64,000 nt of DNA from Gnetum montanum (lineage: Eukaryota; Streptophyta; Gnetopsida; Gnetales; Gnetaceae): positions 46,049 to 110,048 of the forward strand of contig MNCI01013590.1 of assembly GCA_015680685.1 (NCBI GenBank). Reading direction: 5' to 3'. Position 1 is the first letter of the stretch, and every line of letters begins with the position of its first letter. Shown here piece by piece: positions 1-11,196 of the stretch. Under the pieces are notes generated by a model, which worked only from the letters and a program-made list of their open reading frames with translations, was not told the DNA's origin and ran no database searches. The position numbers and the translations under genes were made by a program.

Positions 1-333
1 GTGGCAAGAGACAAATTCCCCACCAGCGCGGAATTCACTATCATAGAAGAGATGCCCAATTTCAACATGATTCTAGGTAGACCTTGGCTAGCACAACAAC
101 GAGTTGTTTCCTCACTGATATATCAAGAAATTCGTCTTCCATATGAAGGTGGACAAGTCATTATACATGGCAACAAAACTCCCTTTCAAGTTGACCACAA
201 CATACACATGTCACAAGTCTTGAAAGAGGAACCTCTTGAAGCAACACACACGATAACAAACACAACACCTAGATCTAAAATGCCCAGACAAGTGGTAACC
301 AACATTGTATTTAGAGCTAAAATGCCCGAATGA
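1..333 (+). pseudogene. Retropepsin C-terminal part of gag-pol (T1)
   Basis: The frame is open from base 1 to a TGA at 331-333 and continues upstream of the window. Residues 15-31 carry the second conserved block of plant gypsy proteases (EEMPNFNMILGRPWLA), followed by a segment (RLPYEGGQVIIHG) that recurs in T2 (- strand, 22.2-22.5 kb) and T3 (43.0-43.3 kb). The catalytic Asp would lie upstream, off the window. The next 220 bases (334-558) stay open in frame and are less conserved. In a live element this aspartic protease would cut the Gag-Pol polyprotein inside the particle. Confidence 0.85.
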
Positions 334-529
334 GTGGTGAAAACTATAAGCCTCCCAGTGGAGCCTAAGCCTCAAACGCTTCCAAAACCACATCTGAGTA
401 GGAGGCAACCACATGATCAAAGCATCCCTGAGGCCAAAAGCAAGTCGAATCTCTGCACACTCTTCACATTCTTTTGTGGTGCATATGTCACGTTCGTTTG
501 TATTGTACTAGCCTACGCGTTTACATGTG

Positions 530-612
530 GACCGAAAAGGCCTGAAACTAAATTGTGACCCAAAAAAGGCCTTAGACTAGTTCATGGCCTGAAATGTCCT
601 TAAACTACCACC
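530..612 (+). repeat. Post-protease GGCC spacer repeats (T1)
   Basis: Three degenerate units combine a GGCC word, AAA and CTTAAACTA or CTGAAACTA. The same kind of array follows the protease in T2 (21601-21810) and T3 (43600-43740). Bases 613-737 are T-rich with no ORF and end near a TTTACAG that could be an old splice acceptor. Confidence 0.65.
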
Positions 613-737
613 ATTTCACATTATTTTCTATTTACTTGTCCATTTCAGTTCATGTTCTATCTAGTTGCTTTATAACATTGTTTTCTCTAGTTTCTTTTGT
701 TTACAGGGTCATACAGATGCACAAGCATACATCCACA

Positions 738-1262
738 GACTCGTCCTAGTGTTATGACAATAAACTGGTACCACCACTCGTCTTGTCTTTATGACGATAA
801 ACTAGCACCACCACTCGTCCTGGTGTTATGACGATAAACTGGCACCACCACTCATACTAGCGTTATGATGATAAACTAGCAGCACCACTCGTCTTGGTGT
901 TATGACAATAAACTGGCACCACCACTCATCCTGGCGTTATGACGATAAACTGATACCACAGATTCGTCTTGGCGTTATGACGATAAACTGACACCATAGT
1001 TCGTCCTGGCGTCATGATGATAAACTGACACCATAGTTCGTCCGCAATGACAATAGACTAGCACCCATCTAGTACAACATTAAACTGCCACAGTTTTATT
1101 CGCCAGAGTTCGCTAAGACTATAAACTGGTTTGCCTCTCCATAATTCGCCAAGACTATATACTAGCAATGTACCATCCACTATGATGCTAAACTAGCAAC
1201 GTCCAACGAGTTATGACATAAAACTAACCCATGAAAATCTTCTATGACTATAAACTATCAAC
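738..1262 (+). repeat. Minisatellite, ~45-55 bp unit with ATAAACTGGCACC core (T1)
   Basis: About ten tandem degenerate units combine CTCGTCCTGGCGTTATGACGA-type sequence with TAAACTGGCACCACC. The last units decay to TAAACTAGCAACG. It corresponds in position and core to the arrays after integrase in T2 (12475-12975) and T3 (52330-52715), but here it follows the protease directly. Confidence 0.85.
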
Positions 1263-2397
1263 TTCATCTCTAGCCTTCCGATTTGCAGCTACATTCAAAC
1301 TTCATCAGAGTCGCTGCCTCACTCATCATCAGTTGATCCTAACAACATTACTGCCATTCATATTTAGTTCCTGAAATCTCATCTAGTGCGTTTGTTTCAT
1401 CAGTTGCTGTTCAAGTCTAAGCTTACTCACTCACTTGTGGTTTTCTTATCTTCTTAGAGTTGTGTTTGCAGGATGACACTTAGAAGTGTTCGTACTAGAA
1501 TGCACTTTGTCACAGTATCAAGGTACCACATTGTTCCTAACACATGTAACAAGGTTAATCCAGCCATTCACTAGTACATTCCCATTTCCCGTTACATCTT
1601 CCATCTATTCCTCAACATACTCTACTTAGTTACACCCCTGACACACCCAATGCACCCTGAAACATTGAGCACACCGTTGCACACTACAACACTTTTAAGT
1701 AGTTACAACATATAACATGGCACTTGAGCATGAGTACAAGATCAAAAAAAATCTCTTTACAAAATATATATATATATATAACAAAAAGACACAAAAAAAA
1801 CAACAAAAGAACAAAAGAGCAAAGAGCAAAGAGCAAAAAAGCCAAAAAGAAACACAAGACCCTTGGCACTTCCCATACAAGCCCCAGGCAGGAAGGTAGT
1901 TGTCTTGGAAGCAAGTACTCATGTCTCAAACACTCAAGTAACATCTCATTGCATGGATTTGGATGTCCACCAATAGGTTTTTTTAACATTAAACAACGGC
2001 CCTATTGCTTCAAAGAACACAACACATCATCACGTGGCTTTGGTTGTGCAAACAAGTCCTCTTAAACACTAAACAAGAGTCTTGTTCTGCGAAAGGACGT
2101 ACACCTCATGTCTTGGTTCCAAGTCTACTAGACAATGGCTATTAACAAGGATCAACATGACCCGTATACACATTAGAGAATCCCCTTCACCATGCACAAT
2201 CCCTTGATTAGTTCTCGATCCCCACAATTTCCATTTCCCTATCCAGCTACAAACTTCATTTTCCCACTCCCATGTACTACTGAACATGGTACGACACCAT
2301 TTGGCCAAGTGCCAAAGGATAATATTTCTACCAAGTTGCTTGTGGTGTTTTGTACTTCTTTGTCAACACTTCTTGGATCAATTCCTCCAAGCATCAA
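1263..2397 (+). other. 3' untranslated region of T1
   Basis: No supported coding. A frame of about 100 codons on either strand near 1700-2065 is low-complexity (A-rich tract with a TATATATATA run at 1766-1779) and I do not call it a gene. TGTTTGCAG near 1466 looks like a splice acceptor but is untested. The stretch leads straight into the polypurine tract. Confidence 0.5.
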
Positions 2398-2411
2398 CAA
2401 AGAGGGGTCAA
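2398..2411 (+). promoter_or_regulatory. Polypurine tract of T1
   Basis: AAAGAGGGGTCAA sits immediately before the LTR start TGAAACACC. T3 has AAAGAGGGGCCAT at 53894-53906 and T2 has the complement of the same tract at 11181-11196, each abutting its LTR. In the family this RNase H-resistant tract primes plus-strand DNA. Confidence 0.8.
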
Positions 2412-4288
2412 TGAAACACCACAAAATTCTAAGCTTAGCACTTCTCCAACAAGAATCAAGCTAAGTCATGATGCTCCCCAGCATGACTGAAGCTTGAGGA
2501 CCTCACAAATAGCTTCAAATGGAGTCAAACTAAGAAAGAAATGGTTCCTTGGGACCCACAGAACTACAGTGACATTTGGCATCAAACATGGAAAATCGTG
2601 AGCTCAAAATACTTGGTTTTCACTAAGTATGCATCCTGTACGCTGGCCTATACATGCCCAGAGTATGGCCCAGCGTGCAGCAACTTTTGAGCCTCAAAAA
2701 ATCATCAAGATAGGCCAAAATTGAAGGTCTAGACTCCAAATGACCTTCCCTAAGGTCCTATGTAGGTATTAGGCTCCTAACAATCAAATTTTTGGCACCA
2801 AACGGGTCATTTCTTGCCTACACGCTGGCTCACACGCCCAGCGTGTACGGCTAGCGTATGACTTCAAAGGTGATCCAAAAAAGGCACTTTAGAGCAAGAT
2901 TTTCACAAGGCATCAACTCTTAGAGATAGGGAAATTATTAGTCATCACCATGGGCTCAATAAAATTAAGTTTTGACCTTGAAATCATCTGCTTTTAAATT
3001 CACACGCTAAGCATGTACATCCTACATGCCTAGCGTGTATGCCCAGCGTGTGGGACCAAGGACAAGGTCAAATAGGCACTTTTAGGCAAGTTTTTGGCAT
3101 GGGGTTGACCCTCAGGACATGGAAATCCAATCTACATCATCACAAGCTTTGAAAAATTCCATTTTGAGCATCAAAAGTATCATTTTTGGCCTCACACGCT
3201 AGCCTATATGCCCAGCGTACAGTTAGCATGCACCTCAGAGATGAGCCCAAAACTCCATCGAAACGAAGTTAAAATTAGCTTCTGGATGACCTAGAGGACT
3301 ACCAAGAATCAAGGATCAATGTACACACCCCATAATACTAGATCTAATTCCTAAATTATAGTTTTCATGCTCACACGCTGGCCTATACGCCCAGCGTATA
3401 CTTCCAGCATGTGGCCAGCATGCTCAACTTCAGGCCTCCCAAAACCCTACCAAATCAAGGCCAAATGAGCCCAAATTTGATAGGCAGCATCCTCAGGATA
3501 TCAAGAATCTATATCCATGGTCAAAAATAGCTTCAAACATCAAAATATATGTCAAAATTTTTCCCGCTTGATCACCTGCTGTCTAGCATGTGGAGCATAT
3601 ACGCCTAGCGTATGAGGGTACGGAAACACGCCAGACGCCCAAACTCACACGCTGGAAGCTCTATGGACATTCCAGGACACCTTGGAGCTTAGAATGACAT
3701 TCTAAAGCTAATAACAGAATGCTAGAACTTAGATCTACAGGCTAGAACCATGAAATTTGTTGTACAACTACCATTCATTCATGTTTTGTGGGCATGAAAG
3801 TTCACACGCTAAGGGTCTGCATGCCCAACGTGTGAATTGGATATGGTTCATGCTGTACTCTTGTAAAATTTGATTCTTTCACACCGGTCAATGCCCCACC
3901 TGTTTCCAGGTTTGTAAATTTCACGTCCCATAGCCAATCATCCCACTCCAGATCCGAATTCCACACTCTAAGATCATATAAAGACCCCAATTTTTGACTA
4001 AATCGAGGTTCAGTGGGGTTTGGTTCGGTTCGGGCGGGGTTCAAAAAGTGGGTCATTTTCACACATAGAGCATGAGAGCATAGATCTCACATGCTGGGCA
4101 TACATCCTACACATTGAACATACAACATTCACATTGTGCCTGCAGAAATTCCTAGTAGTTGTCATCACTCATCCTCATCAACCAGGGCTATACGTCCACC
4201 TTGTGTACATCCATAACTACGTATAGACCAGTGCTTTGTACACACTCATTTTCAATACATTTGATACATTTGGCCAACTTTTGTTACA
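2412..4288 (+). repeat. 3' LTR of T1, rich in short palindromes
   Basis: It starts TGAAACACC directly after the PPT. The body holds at least eight degenerate inverted-repeat words of the type CACACGCTGGCC...GCCCAGCGTGT (near 2641, 2820, 3000, 3190, 3370, 3600, 3800, 4085). A TATA-like CATATAAAG lies at 3975-3983, giving a U3 of about 1.56 kb. The end is a guess: GTTACA at 4283-4288 resembles the T3 LTR terminus, but CCCAACA at about 4380 is an alternative. The small ORFs inside it are not genes. Confidence 0.7.
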
Positions 4289-4389
4289 GTTTACATTGTT
4301 TTCTATGTTTACACACGTTTACATTTTCTGTACATTTCGTACTAGTTTACATTTAGTTGCAGTTTATGTATAACCCAACATGTTATAGC

Positions 4390-5060
4390 GACAAATTTTG
4401 GGGAAGTCCTTGTTTGATCCATGTGGGGACCATCCAAGGCACTCTGCCTTCATCCGTTTCCAACTTTCCCTCAAGCGAAGGCAGGGTTTGCTGTGCTTAT
4501 CTATGAATCTTTTGGTACCCGTAACGTTCCAGTCTAGCACCGACGATTTTAGATGGTACAATCAATGGTGATGATCGGGCTTGTGTTCATGTTGATGACC
4601 TTGAGTATGTCTATGGATTTAATTTTTGCTTTTATTCTAACCCTTTTGTGAAGCTCTATCTCTATGCCTACATTCATCTTCATTAGAACTAGATGTTGAA
4701 GTTGAGGGGGAAGATGAAAAGGAGGACCTAGTAGGATAGCCATGGCTTCTATAATGTTCCTCAAGGTCCCTTGGTTTATCATTTCTAAGTATTGAGGAGG
4801 TCTTAGGGCTTGAGGCCTTCCCTAGTTTAGAATTGACATCATCTTCTTCAGGATTGTCTACCTTAGGTGAATGTAGCCTTTGAGTGTTGTTAGGATGGGC
4901 ATGGTCATGAGCAACACCTTCATAAGGTGGATCATTCCAATCTTCTTCATTGTATATTTCATTAGTTGTCGATTTGTGGTGTGTGTTTGAATACTTCTCA
5001 AAAGATATATCATTAACACCTTTTTACAACAATCTTGTGTAATATAACTAATCTAGATAA
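4390..5060 (-). pseudogene. Degenerate gag-like region of the element with LTR L1
   Basis: Read on the - strand downstream of the primer site, this stretch shows broken open frames, the longest 77 codons (4549-4782), and a Ser-rich then Arg/His-rich hydrophilic segment, composition typical of the Gag linker of plant gypsy elements. Frequent TAG stops break it. It is cut off on its downstream side by the T1 LTR. I cannot name a conserved capsid motif, so the gag call rests mainly on position after LTR and PBS. Confidence 0.4.
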
Positions 5061-5065
5061 CTAGC

Positions 5066-5088
5066 ACCATATCTGGCAACAACACCAA
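5066..5088 (-). promoter_or_regulatory. Decayed tRNA primer-binding site next to LTR L1
   Basis: On the - strand, the sequence immediately after the LTR end is TTGGTGTTGTTGCCAGATA. It matches the common plant gypsy primer site TGGCGCCGTTGCCGGGGA except for C-to-T and G-to-A changes, the pattern of methyl-cytosine loss. It fixes the element's direction as minus and L1 as its 5' LTR. Confidence 0.6.
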
Positions 5089-5981
5089 TGATGAGTGATG
5101 AGGTACCCCTATGCTCAACCATACGAATACAAGTGTGTATGCATGATCCAGTCAAACTGCATTGATGGACTAGTTGTGGCACCTAGACAATTATGCGTTG
5201 ATCATAGTTCACTATCTTCCCACCTAGACTAGTAGTAGCTTTGTCACATATGATTTAGTCTAGAGTGAGGAATTTGATGTTGTCCTAATTCTATGTTACT
5301 CTTGATAACAGAAAAGATAAATTGATTAAAATATTAATGGAAGCAAAGCCTAAATTAGACTATGACGATGGTATCCATCGTTAACCATTCATACACATCT
5401 TGGACTTTGTGAGATTACTACTAGGCATGACAAGTATTCACACTTAAACACTTGTGATTAAGGCATACACATTTTACTTAATGATAGGAAAAGTAAATAA
5501 CAATAAATCAAACTATTACTAAAGAAGGCATTAAATAATTAAAGCAACAAAAAATTAATCTAAGAAAATATTGCAATGATGAAAGTAATCTCAATCTTTA
5601 TTGTTGATCATGCATGTGTCCAAGTATGTCACACTCAAACAAAGGTGTCGTGCAATTACAAACATCACACTATAGACATGCACTAGGAATAACTAACTTG
5701 AAAGAAAGAAACTGAAAACCGAAAACTAAACTCCTAGAAGAACTAGAAAGAAAAGAACTTAACTAAAAATTGTCAATTGTGCACTTGAGTGTTGTATTTA
5801 TAGGCTAGCACAAGAGTCACAATATCGCATATATGATATCATATCTAGGCCACAATATCATGTACCCGATATTAGGGCCTAACAATCTACGATTCATCAC
5901 CCATCCATAGATTATGATCTAGTCACCTGTGAACACTTGTGACTTGCATGGTAGAGTGTTGGAATACCCAACCACTCATCA
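5089..5981 (-). repeat. LTR L1 of the TGATGAGT family (893 bp)
   Basis: It begins TGATGAGT and ends ACTCATCA on the + strand, an 8-bp terminal inverted repeat shared with L2, L3 and L4. A TATA box CCTATAAATA reads on the - strand at 5795-5804. It also shares the family's conserved internal block around the AGTGTAATTG-type sequence. No coding. Confidence 0.85.
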
Positions 5982-6149
5982 TTCATGTCGTTACTGGGGA
6001 TGTATTGATGTTTGCTAAGTAATTAATTTTATAAAGTTCATTGTGTTAAGAATCATGAAGTATAACCTTCATATTTAAACTAGTTTCTCTTCCCAAAATC
6101 ACATACTTAAAATGTTAAACAAACAATATGACTTCCAAAATTAAGAAGA

Positions 6150-6680
6150 AATCACCATATGTTACTGAATTTAATAAAAGTCATGACAAGGAATATAATG
6201 AAGAAGATTGAAGTGTGCCTATGCAAACTAGAATCTCCTACACTAACACTGACCCATACCATCCTAACTTCACATTTGTCTTTCACTAGGATGAAGAACC
6301 AAAAAGGAGGAATTTACATGGCAACATTGTCTTGCCTCCATAACATTCTATACCATCAATGCTACAAGAAATTGTTATGAGGTCAAACCTTGTTCATGTA
6401 CAAAAAGGTTACTACATTACCAAGCACATGACCAAGCCATACCAACCAATACAAGCTCAAGTAAGAAAGGATGCTACCATGGAGATAAAACATGAGCTTA
6501 ACAAAGGAAAGGGAGTACTTCAAACGATTTTCCTAGAGGAAAGATATGATGATATGTTCCAAATAAAGAAATTTTTATCAAACCCATGGATCTTAATCTT
6601 AAACACTAGCCATCCATATCGAAGATCCCATCAACATACAATTGCATTTAGCTCTTGCAAAAAAAAAAAACCCTAGAGGA
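6150..6680 (+). pseudogene. Unidentified degenerate coding stretch
   Basis: A + strand frame can be followed for about 150 codons with three or four TAG stops; its best open part is 6359-6676 (105 codons), basic and hydrophilic, ending in a Ser/His-rich segment. I do not recognise the family. It lies between the flank of LTR L1 and that of L2 and could be gag of a further element. Bases 5982-6149 show nothing. Confidence 0.3.
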
Positions 6681-6779
6681 GATAAGAAAGACTCCATACT
6701 TAGGAGGACCTTGAGGCCTAAAACATCCATTGAATCAAAAAGGCATGAATCAAAGAGTCATAGAAGAAGAACTAGCTAG

Positions 6780-7190
6780 CACCATTTTTGAACTTTTTCC
6801 TCTTCCTCCTTACACTCTTCCAAAGATTTTGATAAGAGAGAAAGAAAAATGAGGAATCATGATGGGAAGAGATGAATGGACCATTGGAGATATGTGCATT
6901 GAAGAAGACATCTTGATGAAGAAGAGGATAATTATGAGCAAAGAATAGAAAGAATTGGGCATGCAGAAAGAGATCATCATTAACATCAGAGGAGTCACCA
7001 CTATAATAGAGCTTACAAACTTGAAGACTATGAAAAACCCATAATGGCCATTTGAAACATGATCAACATCAAAGGAAGTAGTGTATATTTTGGCTAGGCA
7101 TGTAAGGGATAATTGCATCACGCGACTAGAAATGAATAACATTCCAAAATTTGAAAATAAATACAATGCAGATCCATAGCATCATCTTCA
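6780..7190 (+). pseudogene. Second unidentified degenerate coding stretch
   Basis: A + strand frame of about 130 codons is broken only by TAG stops. It starts Pro-rich (PLPPYTLPK) and is then acidic and Met-rich. It follows the 6150-6680 stretch after an A-run and may be part of the same relic. The 118-codon - strand frame over the same bases is its shadow. The LTR at 7210 follows directly. Confidence 0.3.
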
Positions 7191-7209
7191 ACCTTCCATG
7201 ATGCCTATG

Positions 7210-8090
7210 TGAGGAGTGGTCAAATATCCCTATGCTCAACTATATAAATTAGGAAGCATTCACATGCAATCTAGTTGAATTCCATGGACTCTATGGTTGT
7301 CTAGTGCACTAGTTCTCTAGGAAGCAAAATGGGCATTAAGAACATTCATTGTCTTCCCAACTACACTTGTGAAGCTCAAGGGTATGGTTTAAGTGTAATT
7401 GAGGTAAATGATTTTTATCATTTTATATATTATGGTTTTGGTGCTTGAAATAAACATGATAGAGAATAACATAATTTAATGTCTTCTTCAATCTAATTGG
7501 CTAACTATTGTTCAACTAATCCTAACATAAGTATCTAATCCCACTTACCGTACACATCCTAAACACATATAACATTGTTTGGTTACCAAGCATTAAGCAT
7601 TGTTGGGATTATCGAATGTCATATGCATGTTCAAAGTAGGTGTACTTGTATGTTTACTTAATCACTATTTATTACTAAAGAACATTGAATAAATAAATAA
7701 AAACATTAAATTCATGAATAAAACATTTAACCTATCCAGAATGTTGCAAGGTTTATCAAGAAGCTCATCTTTATTGCTACGCACACTACCATGCTCAAGT
7801 ATAACAGTGCTCAAATAAAGATTCATACACTCAACGACTCCTACTGTAGGCACTCAAGAAAATATTCTAACTTTTGAATGTAAAAACTACAGGATCTTTG
7901 CTACAACGATGATCAAAAAGATCTCTAAACACAGTGAGTTGGCACGTATTTATAGGCTAGAATATGCCCTACATTGATAGGGCCATGTCAATGTATCAAA
8001 CAATGCATCAATGGGGCCTAGTTGACATGACCTAGTCAATGGGGCCTAGTCGACAAGACCTCATTGACACAGCCAATCTGTGACTCATCA
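7210..8090 (-). repeat. LTR L2 of the TGATGAGT family (881 bp)
   Basis: It starts TGAGGAGT (one change from TGATGAGT) and ends ACTCATCA at 8090. CCTATAAATA reads on the - strand at 7947-7956, only about 135 bases from the - strand start. Bases 8091-8101 (TACCCTCACA) recur beside L3 and L4 and read on the - strand as a short purine-rich TGTGAGGGTA, a possible PPT, which makes L2 a 3' LTR for ORF-X1. Confidence 0.85.
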
Positions 8091-8305
8091 TACCCTCACA
8101 ATTGAATGAAAACGTATTTTCACAAAATTAGGAAGGTATGGGATTATTTACTAGCACATGACACAACAAAACTATCATGAAAAAACTAAGTGCCTAGGTG
8201 TACAAATTAAAAAATTACAAATTTGTGATGTTCAAAACACAAAATTAAATACTAAACAAAAAGTGAGCAACACGTCCTCTAATGGCATGAAGAAAATTAA
8301 AAAGG

Positions 8306-9449
8306 TCACACTGCTCCAAGTGGTGGAGGCTCTAATAAAGCTTTTCCAACCTCAAGCACATGCAGCTGTTGTGGTTGTCTTGTTATTGTTGCAACTTTTG
8401 GCAAAAGATAGAAAGCATCCAACAATGATTTCATCTTCACATCCTTACTTTTAGGATCGTGCATAGTCCACATAGCTTTGCCAATGTGGGCTAGAATGGG
8501 CACATCCCAAGGATAGGGAATTACTAGGAATAACTCCTTAGCATTGATGGAATAAGTAGCGATTATTTGCACTCGATGTTGAATGCCCTAATTATATTTT
8601 GTAGCGCATGGTAATCATTCATTCTTCTAGTCAGTTTCTCAGTAGTTGATTGTTGATCAGTGAATCTTACCTTGAGAATTTCAAGTTCAATGTTTTCCAT
8701 CACAAGCTTTTCCTTAGTGTTGTGGTGGTGCTTGAACTAGGCCTTGTATAACAAGAATGAACTAGCCACCTACTATTTAAGTTCTAACCATAGTCATCCA
8801 GCAGTCAGCATTGCCAGATTTATGTATTAGATATTTGTCAATTCCATATATTCTATCATTTCTTTGATTAGCAACTCCTTCATGTGGATCTCTGCTTTGT
8901 TATAGGCATATATCCCATCAATGATAGGCTACCACACCTCTTTTCCTTATTAGTGTTGCTAGAGGGCCTCATTTACTTTCATCTTAGTCATGTGGATATG
9001 CTTCTCATTCACCTCCTTCTATAGGCCAACTTATTCTTTGTAGTGATTCTTAACTTTCTTAAATTTAAAAGCCTCTTTTTCTAGGTAGCAATTTCAATGG
9101 TATATTTGTAGCATAAGGCATAGACTTCTTCCATAGAGAGATTAAGATTCTTTGCTGCCAGTCTCCTCAATTCTATATTTTCTCTAGCTAGTTGCTCCTA
9201 CTATTCATGGATGAATTCTTGCATCTATTATTTTTGTGCATCAACATTCCATAGGTTATGGTTGATAATGGTCAACATTTCATTTTTTTAGTGCATTTGA
9301 ACCAAGTTCTTTTGAACTGAATAGGTCTTTGCTTTAGTTATAGATTGGTTAAATATGTCCATCACCATTCCCTTCTTAACTTGTTTTAATTACTATTGAA
9401 GTTGCTGAAAAGCTTCATCTCTTATTATTGCATGGTTGAGGAGTGCAAG
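8306..9449 (-). pseudogene. ORF-X1, C-terminal part (split by T2)
   Basis: Read on the - strand, this is the C-terminal half of a coiled-coil protein of unknown function seen three times in the window (also 33850-36640 and 58216-59345). The last 88 codons (8306-8572) are open and hold the family's conserved tail: a PWDV segment, an AHIGKA-type segment and a basic stretch before LLDAF. Upstream (8573-9449) the frame is broken by TAG stops. The rest continues at 27780-28600 beyond T2. It ends about 215 bases before LTR L2, the same spacing as ORF-X2 to L3 and ORF-X3 to L4. Confidence 0.65.
9445..9449. repeat. Target-site duplication GCAAG, left (T2)
   Basis: The same five bases occur at 27780-27784 on the other side of T2. 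The uninterrupted homologue (GAGTGCAAGATCAAC in ORF-X2, near 34988) carries one copy, confirming the insertion site. Confidence 0.95.
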
Positions 9450-11180
9450 TGTAGCGATCGAAAATGTTAGTGGTTGGAAACACCGAGAGGTTGTTGGGTG
9501 AACAGTTTTAACCCTAGATCCGTGTGAGGGCCATGTTGGATAAAACAAGAACAGGGCACCCTAAACAGTCTTTTCAATCAGACAAGGACTTAATTAGTGT
9601 AAGATCTAACCGATGATCAATAAATTCGATAATAAAGAAAATGCTACTGAACAATGATTACAATGAAGAAATAATAGAGCAATAGGGATAAGAAAATGCA
9701 TTGCCGTAGAGTCGCTGGTTCAATTTTCTTCTTTGCCTAAAAATGTATAACAAGTTATATAATGCCAAGGATGCACAAAGAGTCCAGGAGTGACCGAAAT
9801 GCTCGAAATGCCTCAATTATGTTTTTTTAGTACAAGCTTAAGAGCCAACAGTAAAAGGTGCTAACAAGCAAAAAGCTAATGCCAAGTGCCAACCCTAAAA
9901 AATACCAACTGCTAAAATTTTCCAGCCAAGGGAGTTCTCAATTTTCCAACTACTAAAATTTGCCAACCAATTGCTAAGAGCCGAAAATTTGCCAACTGCT
10001 AAAATTTGCAAACCCTTTGAGCATTGCTTATTGGGGTATTTATAGAATCAGGATCATGCAAGAAATGAGGCCTGGATGCCATATGTCTTGTACCTACGAG
10101 ATGCTGACGTGCCCATGCTGCATGGACATGCAAAGTCAGTTGTAAACTTGCTATGTTGTAGTCATGTTGTTGAAACTGGGAACGCTGACATTAAGTGTGC
10201 AAACAATGCAAATGGGAAATGAAGCACACTGGCATGCTGTAGTTGCTTGCTACGCTATGCTAGGTTATGTAGCATAGTACGTTGGTGTAGCATAGTTGCT
10301 TGCTACGTTGTGCTACGCTATGTAGCGTAGCACAACGTATCCACCAATTTAGAAAAGAAATTTACGTTGAAGTCAACTACATTTGTTGGAAGCTTTGGTG
10401 CACCTCTGGTCAACTTTTGAAGCTCTTCATTTGATTCTACATCTTTGCTACGCTACATTACGCTACATAGTGTAGCATAGCGTAGTAGTTGATCTTTCTC
10501 TGCGACTCACTGAACTTGTTAAACCTGCATTTTTGCGACTTATTGAACATCTTTTGCTCCTCTTGCCCTATCCCTACACTGTGCTACGCTATGTAGCGCA
10601 GCATAACATAACAATCATCATATCCTATGTTTTGCTCAATCTACCATTTTCTAGTAAGAAAATCTGCTAAAGGACTTAATGTCGAATAAGGCAACTAGTT
10701 TTTGGAGGCTGAAGTACTTGCTGAGTGCAATTGGAGTCATTAGGTAAGCTAGGCCTTTCTGTATTGCCTTTGCTACGTTGTGCTATGCTGTGTAGCATAG
10801 CACTCTGTTCTGCAATAGTTTGTACTTGATTGCCTGAGCAACTGTCTCCTGAGGCCTGCTACCTTACATAGTGTAGCATAGTGTAGCAAGCTTCTTCCTT
10901 AGAAAACTTGCTAAACTGTTTTGCACATCTTGAGTATCGTCGACAACACCTAGCATGTATTTTGAGTAAACTATTAATCGAACGAATCATCCAGGTGGGT
11001 AGGTTAGAGAGTCCATCGGGCCTGTCAACACTGGAGGTAGAAAACTTGCTGAACTCGACAGTCTAAACTCAAAGCATTCATTTCCTACCAAGCGGTCATG
11101 AGGCTACACTTGTCGAAATTCTTGCCTCAATTCCGAGACGTTGGTGAAGTAAGAGTGCCTCAAAATTTTAGGGTGTTTCA
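9450..11180 (-). repeat. 3' LTR of T2 (1731 bp)
   Basis: It matches 25998-27779 along its length. In element sense it starts TGAAACACCCTAAAATTTTG and ends ...TCGCTACA. Degenerate palindromes of the form GCTACGCTA...TAGCGTAGC occur near 10245-10335, 10448-10482, 10580-10610, 10768-10800 and 10858-10892. A TATA box (TATAAATACCCC in element sense) lies near 10036. Downstream, a word of the type CCAACTGCTAAAATTTG repeats at 9895-10015. Confidence 0.95.
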
Positions 11181-11196
11181 TTGGCCCCTCTTTGTT
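11181..11196 (-). promoter_or_regulatory. Polypurine tract of T2
   Basis: In element sense TCAACAAAGAGGGGCCAA abuts the LTR start TGAAACACC. The same tract occurs in T1 and T3. Confidence 0.85.

Larger units (their letters stand above)
1..4288 (+). mobile_element. T1: 3' part of a Tat-like Ty3/gypsy element lacking pol
   Basis: The order is protease C-terminus, GGCC-rich spacer, TAAACTGG minisatellite, 3' untranslated region, polypurine tract and 3' LTR, all on the + strand. The protease and the 3' end match T2 and T3 in this window. Those two carry about 9 kb of antisense gene, RT, RNase H and integrase between the same landmarks; here the post-protease spacer runs into the post-integrase minisatellite within about 130 bases. 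The 5' half lies outside the window. The right end is uncertain (about 4288-4385) because the partner LTR is not visible. Confidence 0.8.

Noticed and set aside
1684-2065. Overlapping open frames of about 100 codons on both strands
   Set aside because: Low-complexity A-rich and TATATA sequence inside the T1 3' untranslated region, without counterpart in T2 or T3.
10241-10620. CRISPR-like array of palindromic repeats
   Set aside because: Repeat words are degenerate, unevenly spaced, inside a plant LTR, and have no cas genes; they are LTR palindromes.
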